From NCBI GenBank assembly GCA_035429805.1, contig DAOMFL010000086.1, forward strand, positions 1 to 14,310: 14,310 bases of DNA, given 5' to 3'. The notes under the pieces are model-generated. The model made no database searches. It worked only from the letters and a program-made list of their open reading frames with translations, and was not told the DNA's origin. Shown one piece after another: positions 7,674 to 13,559 of the stretch; position 1 is the stretch's first letter; each line of letters opens with the position of its first letter. This stretch comes from JALORV01 sp035429805 (GTDB taxonomy: Bacteria > Pseudomonadota > Gammaproteobacteria > Burkholderiales > Burkholderiaceae_F). Position numbers and translations under genes: made by a program.

Positions 7674-8216
7674 CTAGAGGCCGAACTGCTCACCAAGGAC
7701 CACGCGCTGCTGAGCGTCGCGCATCAGGGGTGTCCACGGAAGGTCCGTCACTCCGGGATCGATCCCGGCCTGCTTCAGCAGCGTCGTGACCTGTCCGCGA
7801 TGATGCGTCTGGTGATTGAACATCTGCGTGACGCATAGCCAGCGCGGCCGGGACAGTTCGCGCTGCATCACTCCGGAGAACCACGTCAGCGTGCCCGTCA
7901 GCATCGAATTGTCGAGCTGCGCCGCCCACGCGCCGATCTCGTCATCCATCAAGCGTCGCGCCTCCAGCAGCTCTGCAAAGTCGTCGTGCAGGTCGGCCCC
8001 GATTGCACCGACCGGGTACGCCTTTCCGTTGAATCGCGGCAGCCACACCCGATCGCCCCACAGGATGTGGTTCAGCGTGGAGTGGATCGACCGGAAGAAG
8101 GCTCCGCGGTCGGCCTTGCGCTCCGTGTCGGACAGGCCGGAAGCGGCCTCATAGATCTTGCGGTTCATCCAGCCGTTGTAGGCCGCCATCGTCTGGCAAT
8201 ACTCGGCATCGATCAT
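7674..8216 (-). CDS. DinB family putative metal-dependent protein
   Basis: This 180-aa protein is of the DinB four-helix type. It begins with the typical N-terminal helix (TMAAYNGWMNRKIYEAASGLSD). The three family histidines are visible as His50 in SIHSTLNHILWGD, and His135 and His139 in FNHQTHHRGQ. These bind a divalent metal in the family, which includes thiol-dependent transferases and hydrolases (mycothiol- or bacillithiol-type) and the DNA-damage-inducible DinB of Bacillus. The actual reaction here is unknown. The frame is open further upstream to 8423, but GGAG six bases before the ATG at 8216 and the family N-terminus support the shorter start. The gene lies upstream of the DauA-like gene on the same strand and diverges from the 57-aa gene across 269 bases. 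Confidence 0.85.
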   Translation of the reverse strand: MIDAEYCQTMAAYNGWMNRKIYEAASGLSDTERKADRGAFFRSIHSTLNHILWGDRVWLPRFNGKAYPVGAIGADLHDDFAELLEARRLMDDEIGAWAAQLDNSMLTGTLTWFSGVMQRELSRPRWLCVTQMFNHQTHHRGQVTTLLKQAGIDPGVTDLPWTPLMRDAQQRVVLGEQFGL

Positions 8217-8485
8217 CGTGAGCTCCGCTTCGGCGTCCTGCGTCCGTGAGCGCTGCAATCTAGCCAACTCGTCTGCCGTGAGCAATCGGCTGACGGTCAG
8301 CCCTGCCGTGACGAAGCGGGCGCGGGCCGTGCCTTCAGCCTGAACGCTCCCGGTGGCGTGGGACCGGCCCGTGAATATTCGTACGGCACCGGCCGCAATG
8401 CTCTGTCGCCGCTGCAGTTGCATATCGCTGTAATGCTCACAACCGCCGTGGGGCGGATTTCCCCGAACCAGAGAGCGAGGACACC

Positions 8486-8659
8486 ATGGAAAAGAACCTG
8501 ATCAAGCATGCGGCCGCCGTCATCGGCGCGATCGCAACGACCTTCGTGCTCTTCAGTGCCGTGGCCGGCCTGGCCGACGGCGACCGGGCACTGCTGCTGG
8601 CGGCGAAAGCGAAGCCGACGCTCGTCGCCGAAGGCAACGCAGGCTCCGTGCAGCGCTGA
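8486..8659 (+). CDS. 57-aa small single-pass membrane/exported protein
   Basis: This short gene has strong local support: a purine-rich ribosome site (GAGAGCGAGG) ends five bases before the ATG, and a strong terminator follows 21 bases after the stop. The protein starts MEKNLIKH, has a hydrophobic segment at about residues 9-29 containing VLFSAVAGL, and a mildly charged tail ending GSVQR. It may be a membrane-anchored peptide, or a cleavable signal with a tiny mature part. I do not recognise a family. It shares a pattern (AA, ten residues, VL-x-S-x-VAG) with the 58-aa protein encoded convergently at 8774-8950. A small GC hairpin (CCGCC-GTGG-GGCGG, 8443-8456) lies in the leader. No confident promoter was seen, although TGTAAT at 8429-8434 resembles a -10 box. 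Confidence 0.65.
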   Translation: MEKNLIKHAAAVIGAIATTFVLFSAVAGLADGDRALLLAAKAKPTLVAEGNAGSVQR

Positions 8660-8680
8660 CCGCGCAGCGGCTCCGCAATG

Positions 8681-8708
8681 AAAAAGCCCGGCATCTGCCG
8701 GGCTTTTT
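8681..8708. terminator. Strong bidirectional intrinsic terminator
   Basis: The arms AAAAAGCCCGGCA (8681-8693) and TGCCGGGCTTTTT (8696-8708) are perfect complements. They give a 7-bp GC-rich stem (GCCCGGC/GCCGGGC) flanked by an A-run and a T-run, so a U-tract follows the hairpin on both strands. It lies 21 bases after the 57-aa gene and 65 bases after the stop of the opposing 58-aa gene, and should end both transcripts. Confidence 0.92.
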
Positions 8709-8773
8709 CTTTCCGCGTCGTGGGACGCCTGCGCGCTGCGCCACGGGACCGGGCGCGGCACAGCGATCAGGCT

Positions 8774-8950
8774 TCAGCGCACGGTGGTCGTGTTCGTTGC
8801 CGCGCGCTGCAGCGCGATCAGGCTCGCGCCCGGGTCCTCGCGCGGCTGCATGCCGGCGACGGTACTTCCGAGCACGACGGCGCTGGTGAGCACGGCGGCC
8901 AGGAAAGCGGCGATACGGGTGATGGCGGGTGTCGTGTAGGAGGCGTTCAT
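8774..8950 (-). CDS. 58-aa small single-pass membrane/exported protein
   Basis: AAAGGA sits seven bases before the ATG at 8950, a good ribosome site that selects this start over the longer open frame reaching 9055. The protein begins MNASYTTPAITR, has a hydrophobic helix at about residues 13-34 containing VVLGSTVAGM, and ends in a polar tail (ATNTTTVR). The layout and the AA...VL-x-S-x-VAG pattern match the 57-aa protein on the opposite strand, so the two may belong to one small-protein family. The shared bidirectional terminator lies between them. A TACAGT (minus strand, 8999-8994) could be a -10 element but no -35 partner is clear. No function can be assigned. Confidence 0.62.
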   Translation of the reverse strand: MNASYTTPAITRIAAFLAAVLTSAVVLGSTVAGMQPREDPGASLIALQRAATNTTTVR

Positions 8951-9307
8951 CGTTCGGTCCTTTCGTTCGGGGTGAGTCGGTGTCGATGGGCGCACTGTAG
9001 GCAGGCCGACGGCGCGCCGCGAGTGCATTGCGACGGACTGCGTAAATGAAGACATGAAGCGCAGGCGCGCTTTTGTCGCGCGCGAAGGCGCTCCTGCAGT
9101 TCATCCGCGCCATCGGCGCCTCATCGCGGCGGGCAGCGATTCATCGCCGTTTCAGCGCTGTCGGCGACCCACACCGCTTCCGGCAGCCCGGCGGAGCGCC
9201 GGATACCCCGGCGGTTGCGCTGTCGCAAGCGGACGGAGGCCTCCGGCGCCTATAAAGACAGCAGTCGGAGGCGCCCGGACGACCTGCCCGGGCCCGGTGC
9301 AGGCACG
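8951..9307. other. Divergent intergenic region before the V/A-ATPase operon
   Basis: This stretch separates the minus-strand 58-aa gene from the ATPase operon. I find no convincing gene; the long open frames are arginine- and proline-rich by-products of high GC. It holds the likely ATPase promoter region, with the palindrome and TATAAA box at 9234-9271. Confidence 0.6.
9234..9271 (+). promoter_or_regulatory. Candidate promoter/operator of the V/A-ATPase operon
   Basis: A perfect 12-bp palindrome CGGAGGCCTCCG (9234-9245) is followed by TATAAA at 9251-9256, one of the few AT-rich hexamers in the leader. A further CGGAGG half-site lies at 9266-9271. The TATAAA would serve as a -10 box about 50 bases before the first ATPase gene. 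No good -35 hexamer is present at 16-18 bases spacing, which would fit an activated or alternative-sigma promoter. The arrangement is seen directly; the promoter role is inferred. Confidence 0.35.
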
Positions 9308-9655
9308 ATGGCAGCCCAACCACACGCCGCAAGCGGACTCGTCGTGGACGAGGCCATCATGCGCGTGCTCGACGCGGAGCAGTCGGCCCGCGCGCAAGTC
9401 AGGCAGTGCGCGGAAGAAGCCGAGCGGATCCGCCAGGAGGCCCGGGTTCAGGCCCGCCGTATCGCCGAGCGGGCCGCGGAACGGGTTGCCGCCGTCCACC
9501 GCCTCGTCGAAGCCTCGATCCACGCGCGGATCGAGGCACTGGAACAGCAGCGGCTCGCGCTGCTCGCGCCGTCCGTCGCGAGTGCCGACGAGCCGGACCG
9601 CATTTCAAGGGCGCTTGACCGGCTGGCCGCCGAACTGGGCGACGGATCCGCATGA
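9308..9655 (+). CDS. V/A-ATPase peripheral-stalk coiled-coil subunit (H/G-like)
   Basis: This 115-aa protein is mostly one charged helix. Residues ~14-85 (VDEAIMRVLDAEQSARAQV, then EEAERIRQEARVQARRIAERAAERV) show the alanine/glutamate/arginine coiled-coil pattern of the small peripheral-stalk subunit of A- and V-type ATPases (AhaH in archaea, NtpF in Enterococcus, subunit G in eukaryotes). It should pair with subunit E to hold the catalytic head still against the membrane part. Such coiled coils are weakly conserved, so the call rests on composition, size and first place in the operon. Two starts are possible: ATG 9308, with a weak AGG site, and ATG 9359, with GAGG five bases upstream, which would remove 17 residues. 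The 3' end overlaps the next gene by four bases (ATGA), implying translational coupling. Confidence 0.72.
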   Translation: MAAQPHAASGLVVDEAIMRVLDAEQSARAQVRQCAEEAERIRQEARVQARRIAERAAERVAAVHRLVEASIHARIEALEQQRLALLAPSVASADEPDRISRALDRLAAELGDGSA

Positions 9656-10473
9656 TCGACGGCCTCTCGCTCGAATACGCCTACGCGCGCGTCTGCGCCA
9701 GCCTCGGTGACCGGCCGGACGATCGCCTCTGGCAGCAGCTGCATTCGTCACGCACCGTGCCGGCACTGCTGGAACTCATGCGCGGCTCGCCGGCGGCCGA
9801 ATGCGTGTCGGGCATCCCGGTTGGTGCCAGCGGCGACGTCATCGAGCTTGCATTCCGCCAGAAGCTGCGCTCGCGCATCGACGAGGTCGCGGCGTGGTCG
9901 CCGCCCGAGTGGCGTGCAGCGCTGCAGTACACGCGGCATCTGGCCGATCTGCCGGCGCTCATGCACCTGCTGACGGATGAGCCGCCGCCGGCGTGGGTCG
10001 CCGCCGATCTCGAGCTTGGCCCTTACGCGCTCGACGCGCTGTCAGAGCGTCGCGCAGCGCTCACCTCGGGGCCCTTCGCACGTCTTGCGGAAGCGGCGCT
10101 GGAAGAGCCTGCCCTCGCGCCCGTGCTTGCCCGCCTGGCGCGCGGCGGTGCCGCTGCCACGCTGCATCGCGTGCTTGCCGCGTGGAGCAACCAATGGCGC
10201 GCACGCTGGCCGACGGTGTCCGACGACATCGCCGCGGGCCTGCAGCGGGTTGCACAACTGCTGGAAAGCCACCTGCGGCGATTCGGCGCGGTCGCGGTCG
10301 CCGATGCGCACGCCGCCCGGCAGGCCCTGTCGGCGTCGATGGCCGCACTGGTCCGCCGTCATCCAGCACAGCCAGCGGCACTGTTTGCCTACCTCGCGGT
10401 CTTTGCGCTCGATCTCGAACGGCTGCGCGGCGAGTTCGTGCGGCGTGTCTATCCGGTCGGAGCCGTGTCGTGA
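9652..10473 (+). CDS. atpC: V/A-type ATPase subunit C (AC39/d-like), divergent
   Basis: This 273-aa, helix-rich, soluble protein has the N-terminal pattern of AC39-type subunits (LEYAYARVCASLGDR, then LHSSRTVPALLELMRGSP). A matching C-terminal helix is present (LFAYLAVFALDLERLRGEFVRRVYP). In A/V-ATPases subunit C is the funnel that couples the rotor shaft to the proteolipid ring. The family is usually about 330-350 aa, so this version is short, and the middle third (residues ~110-200) is alanine/leucine-rich without motifs I recognise. Assignment therefore leans on position, between the stalk subunit and subunit I. The start overlaps the previous stop (ATGA) and its own stop overlaps the GTG of subunit I (GTGA), so it is translated as part of the operon. 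Symbol follows V/A-type nomenclature, not F-type. Confidence 0.68.
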   Translation: MIDGLSLEYAYARVCASLGDRPDDRLWQQLHSSRTVPALLELMRGSPAAECVSGIPVGASGDVIELAFRQKLRSRIDEVAAWSPPEWRAALQYTRHLADLPALMHLLTDEPPPAWVAADLELGPYALDALSERRAALTSGPFARLAEAALEEPALAPVLARLARGGAAATLHRVLAAWSNQWRARWPTVSDDIAAGLQRVAQLLESHLRRFGAVAVADAHAARQALSASMAALVRRHPAQPAALFAYLAVFALDLERLRGEFVRRVYPVGAVS

Positions 10474-12269
10474 TTCGACCCGACCCCTGCACCTGGTTCG
10501 AGATCCTCGTGGCACAGGACGACGCCTTCGTTGCGCTGGAGTCCCTGGCGGCCGCGGGCTGTGTCGAGGTCGAATGGCACCCGTCCGATACACCGGCGAC
10601 GGCGCCCCAGGACATGCTGCGCGATTACAGCGCGCTGGCGCGCAAGTACCGCCCGTACTGGCCGTCCTCGCACGTGCCGCACGGCCCGGAGAGGCGTTCG
10701 CCGCAACAGTCCCTGGGCGAGGGCCTCGCAACGATCCGGGCCTGGGCACAGGAGAGCGATGCCCCGATTGCGCAACTGCAGGCAGCGAGCGCGCGAGTGG
10801 CCGAACTCGACCTCGCCGCGGACGCACTGCGGCAGATGGCCGACAGCCGCGTCGACTTCGCCGCGCTGGCGCAGGCCGAGATGGGCATCGGCGCGGCGCT
10901 CTACGCGCTGCCGCCCGGCGCCGAGGTCGACCTGCCGCCGGATGCCATCACGCGCTTTGCGGAAGTCGGCAACGAGCGCCTGCTGCTCGCCATCGCCGCT
11001 CCCGAGACGCTCGAAGCGCTGTCGCGCTCGGTGGCGGAAGCCAACGGCCGCCAGGCGCGCTTTCCGGACTGGCTGCAGCCGAGCGCCGAAGCCAACCTCG
11101 CGTTGATTGCCACGAAGCGCGCCGAGGCGCAGGCCGTGGTCGATCGCCTGCGCGGCGAACTCGATCAGCTGTCCGAGCAGCACGGCCTGGCCGCCGCACT
11201 CGCCGACATCGCGCGTGCCACCTGGTGCTTCGAGCATGGCGGGGCCATCGAACAGGGCGATGTCTTCGCACGCATCACCGGCTGGACCGCCGACCGCGAA
11301 GCTGTGGTGCGCGCGCTGGAGTCGTCGGGGGCCCGCGCGCTGGCCACGTTCCCGCGGCCGCCACGCGGCGTGCATGCACCGCTCGTGCTGCGCAACCCGT
11401 GGTGGGCACAGCCGTTCGAGGTCTTCACGCGGCTGGTCGGGATGCCGAGTGCGACCGGCACGGATCCCAGCATGCTGCTGGCGCTCACCGTGCCGCTGAT
11501 GTTCGGGTACATGTTCGGCGATGTCGGCCAGGGCCTCGTGCTGGCGCTCGCCGGCTGGCTGCTGCGGCACCGGCTGCCGGTGCTGCGCCTGCTGGTGCCG
11601 GGCGGCATTGCGGCGGCATTCTTCGGCTGGGTGTTCGGCAGCGTGTTCTGCCGCGAAGACCTGATCGCGCCGCTGTGGCTTCATCCGATCGAGCACCCGC
11701 TGCCGGTGCTGCTGGTGCCGATCATCGGCGGCGCGATCCTGCTGATGCTGGGTCTGGCCCTGGGCGCGCTGGGCGCATGGTGGGAGCGCCGCTTCGGCGA
11801 CTGGCTGCGCGACGATGCGCCGCTGCTCGCGACCTTCAGCGGCGCGCTGCTCGCATTCGTCACGCCGGCCGGACCGTGGATCGCGCTCGCCGGTGCCGCC
11901 TGGGCCGTTCTCGCGGCCATCGTCCATCGCCCGAACATGCGCGCAGCCCTGGCCGCGCTCGGCGAATTGCTCGAGCACACGATCCAGGTGCTGATCAATA
12001 CGCTGTCGTTCGCACGTGTCGGCGCGTTCGCGCTGGCGCACGCGGGGCTGTCGTCCGCCGTCGTGGGTCTTGCGGATGCCACTGGCGGGCTGCTGTTCTA
12101 CGCCGTCGTCCTCGTACTCGGCAACGCGCTCATCCTGGTCATCGAGGGGCTGGTCGTGTCGATCCAGACCACGCGCCTCGTGCTGTTCGAGTTCTTCACC
12201 CGATTCTTCCGCGCGGAGGGACGCGAGTTCCGTCCGCTGGCGGCCCCGCCTGCCGTGCTCGATCACTAA
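10470..12269 (+). CDS. atpI: V/A-type ATPase membrane subunit I (a subunit)
   Basis: This 599-aa protein begins at a GTG overlapping the subunit C stop. Residues 1-320 are the cytosolic half, with coiled-coil stretches (about 101-125 and 215-245) that receive the peripheral stalk. From ~330 the membrane half starts with the family signature TDPSMLLALTVPLMFGYMFGDVGQG, given here as residues 331-340 and 341-355, and continues through about seven helices. Arg516 in LINTLSFARVGAFALAHAGL lies where the essential ion-channel arginine of the a/I subunit is expected. The subunit forms the half-channels next to the proteolipid ring. The open frame extends far upstream inside subunit C in another frame, but the N-terminal family sequence begins exactly at this GTG. 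Length is normal to slightly short for the family. Neighbouring K supplies its rotor partner. Confidence 0.93.
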   Translation: MIRPDPCTWFEILVAQDDAFVALESLAAAGCVEVEWHPSDTPATAPQDMLRDYSALARKYRPYWPSSHVPHGPERRSPQQSLGEGLATIRAWAQESDAPIAQLQAASARVAELDLAADALRQMADSRVDFAALAQAEMGIGAALYALPPGAEVDLPPDAITRFAEVGNERLLLAIAAPETLEALSRSVAEANGRQARFPDWLQPSAEANLALIATKRAEAQAVVDRLRGELDQLSEQHGLAAALADIARATWCFEHGGAIEQGDVFARITGWTADREAVVRALESSGARALATFPRPPRGVHAPLVLRNPWWAQPFEVFTRLVGMPSATGTDPSMLLALTVPLMFGYMFGDVGQGLVLALAGWLLRHRLPVLRLLVPGGIAAAFFGWVFGSVFCREDLIAPLWLHPIEHPLPVLLVPIIGGAILLMLGLALGALGAWWERRFGDWLRDDAPLLATFSGALLAFVTPAGPWIALAGAAWAVLAAIVHRPNMRAALAALGELLEHTIQVLINTLSFARVGAFALAHAGLSSAVVGLADATGGLLFYAVVLVLGNALILVIEGLVVSIQTTRLVLFEFFTRFFRAEGREFRPLAAPPAVLDH

Positions 12270-12278
12270 GGAGTCTCC

Positions 12279-12623
12279 ATGCGTCGCTTCGCTCTGCCCC
12301 TGATGCTCATCGCCGGCGCCGCCGCGCTCGCGGCCTTCGGCACCGTGCTGGTCCTGTTCCCGGATGCGGCTTCAGCGCAGACCGCGCGGGCCGGGCTGCC
12401 GCCCGACGCCTTCACATGGGGCCTGGCGGCGGCGGCGTTCGCGACCGCGGCCTCGTCGCTCGCCGGCGGCTACGCAGTCGCCAAGCTCGGGGCCGCCGCC
12501 GTTGGCGCACTTGCGGAGAAGCCCGATCTCTTCGGCCGCCTGCTGATCTTCGTCGGGCTCGCGGAAGGGATCGCGATCTATGGCGTGATCATTTCGATCC
12601 TGATCCTGAACCGGCTGGCGTAG
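12279..12623 (+). CDS. atpK: V/A-type ATPase proteolipid subunit K (c ring)
   Basis: This 114-aa protein contains the two-helix proteolipid hairpin. Helix one is at about 46-77 (FTWGLAAAAFATAASSLAGGYA and on), the cytoplasmic loop is AEKPDLFGR (79-87), and helix two has the ion-carrying Glu96 in FVGLAEGIAIYGVIIS. An extra N-terminal hydrophobic stretch (residues 4-27) ends in PDAASAQ, which looks like a signal peptide with cleavage after Ala33. It could equally stay as a third helix. There is no glutamine near the site in helix one, which is more in keeping with proton than sodium coupling; this is an inference. GGAG lies five to eight bases ahead of the ATG. It follows subunit I by nine bases. 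Confidence 0.92.
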   Translation: MRRFALPLMLIAGAAALAAFGTVLVLFPDAASAQTARAGLPPDAFTWGLAAAAFATAASSLAGGYAVAKLGAAAVGALAEKPDLFGRLLIFVGLAEGIAIYGVIISILILNRLA

Positions 12624-12632
12624 CACTCGTCC

Positions 12633-12929
12633 ATGCCCGCGTTCGCCTACGTCGGTAACGCGCTCGACGGCGCCGGGCTGCGGCTCGCCGGCGTGCAGTG
12701 CTGGGTTCCGGCGGCGGGCGGCGAACTGGTTGCGTTCCGGCAGGCCCGCGCCGCGGCGGAGGCCGTGTTCCTTGCGATCGACGTCGCCGAGAAGCTTCCG
12801 CGCGGCGAACTCGACATGGCTCTGGCCGCCGGTCGTCCGCTGCTCATCCTCGTGCCGCGGCCGGGGGACGAGCCGAGCCCGCTCGATCCGGCGGAGCGGG
12901 CGCGCGCGCAGCTCGGACTGGAGCGTTGA
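12633..12929 (+). CDS. atpF: V/A-type ATPase subunit F
   Basis: This 98-aa protein has the alternating beta/alpha pattern of subunit F: FAYVGNALDGAGLRLAGVQCW at the N-terminus, AEAVFLAIDVAEKLP in the middle and RPLLILVPRPGD towards the C-terminus. These match the family's 'G....GF.LAG', '..ii.it...a..i' and 'P.ii.IP' elements, and the length is normal. Subunit F sits in the central shaft with D and regulates ATP hydrolysis. The C-terminal regulatory helix (DPAERARAQLGL) is short. It starts nine bases after the K stop with only a weak ribosome site, consistent with coupling to K translation, and E follows nine bases after its stop. Symbol is in V/A nomenclature. Confidence 0.85.
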   Translation: MPAFAYVGNALDGAGLRLAGVQCWVPAAGGELVAFRQARAAAEAVFLAIDVAEKLPRGELDMALAAGRPLLILVPRPGDEPSPLDPAERARAQLGLER

Positions 12930-12938
12930 CGGCACACG

Positions 12939-13559
12939 ATGAACCTTGAGCAGCGGACCACCGCCCTCCTCGAACTCGTCGAGCGCTACACAGCGCGACG
13001 TTGCGCGGACCTGGTCGACCCCGCGACTGCCGAGGCACGCGAACTCCGGCGCGCGGCGATCAGCGAAGCGCGCCGGCGCGTGTCGACGGCGATCGCCGAG
13101 GAGCGCAAGCGTCACGCCCTCGAGGTCGGTGCCGTTGAAGCGGCGCTTGCAACGGAGCGTCGTCTGTCGGCACAACGCCACGCGGTGCAGTTGCTCGCCG
13201 CTGCGTGGGGCGAACTGCGTCGACGCCTGCATTCGAGGTGGCTCGCACCGGAGGCGCGCCGGCAGTGGATCGAGGCCTACCTGACGCGTGCGCAGCAGGC
13301 GGTGCCGCAGGCGGCGTCCGGCTGGCGCATCGAGCACCATGCCGCGTGGTCCGAGGCTGAGCGCAGTGAGGCGGCGCAGTGGCTCGAGAAGAAGGGTCTC
13401 GGACGCATCGAGTTCGTCGAGGCGCCGGACATTGCTGCCGGCTTTCGTGTCGTATGCGGTCACAACGTGCTCGACGCCACGCTCGACGGCCTGCTCGCCG
13501 ACCGCGCTCAGCTCGAGGGACGACTGCTGCACCACCTGAACGAAGGAGACGCGGTATGA
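12939..13559 (+). CDS. atpE: V/A-type ATPase peripheral-stalk subunit E
   Basis: This 206-aa protein has a long charged N-terminal helix (residues ~1-100, rich in Arg/Glu/Ala, e.g. AAISEARRRVSTAIAEERKR). A globular C-terminal domain ends in DIAAGFRVVCGHNVLDATLDGLLADRAQLEG, where the family reads 'GG....G.i.vdntfd.rle..r'. E forms the rigid peripheral stalk with the small coiled-coil subunit and binds the top of the catalytic head. Length is typical. Its stop overlaps the ATG of subunit A (ATGA), so translation of A should be coupled to it. The gene is out of the usual archaeal order, where E comes before C and F. Confidence 0.87.
   Translation: MNLEQRTTALLELVERYTARRCADLVDPATAEARELRRAAISEARRRVSTAIAEERKRHALEVGAVEAALATERRLSAQRHAVQLLAAAWGELRRRLHSRWLAPEARRQWIEAYLTRAQQAVPQAASGWRIEHHAAWSEAERSEAAQWLEKKGLGRIEFVEAPDIAAGFRVVCGHNVLDATLDGLLADRAQLEGRLLHHLNEGDAV

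Noticed and set aside
8429..8434. TGTAAT as -10 box of the 57-aa gene
   Set aside because: Five of six bases match but there is no -35 at proper spacing, so it is not called as a promoter.
9063..9085. GCGCGC repeats around TTTTGTC as a possible hairpin
   Set aside because: Low-complexity GC alternation, with no gene ending nearby that needs a terminator.
9054..9710. 218-codon plus-strand open frame starting MKRRRAF
   Set aside because: Pro/Arg/Ser-rich, runs through the stalk gene in another frame, and has no ribosome site.
10449..12266. 605-codon minus-strand open frame under subunit I
   Set aside because: Gln/Arg/Glu-rich antisense shadow of a gene with clear family signatures.
9977..12658. 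893-codon plus-strand open frame across subunits C, I and K
   Set aside because: It is out of frame with three recognisable ATPase subunits, and its translation is low-complexity Arg/Ala/Gly without motifs.
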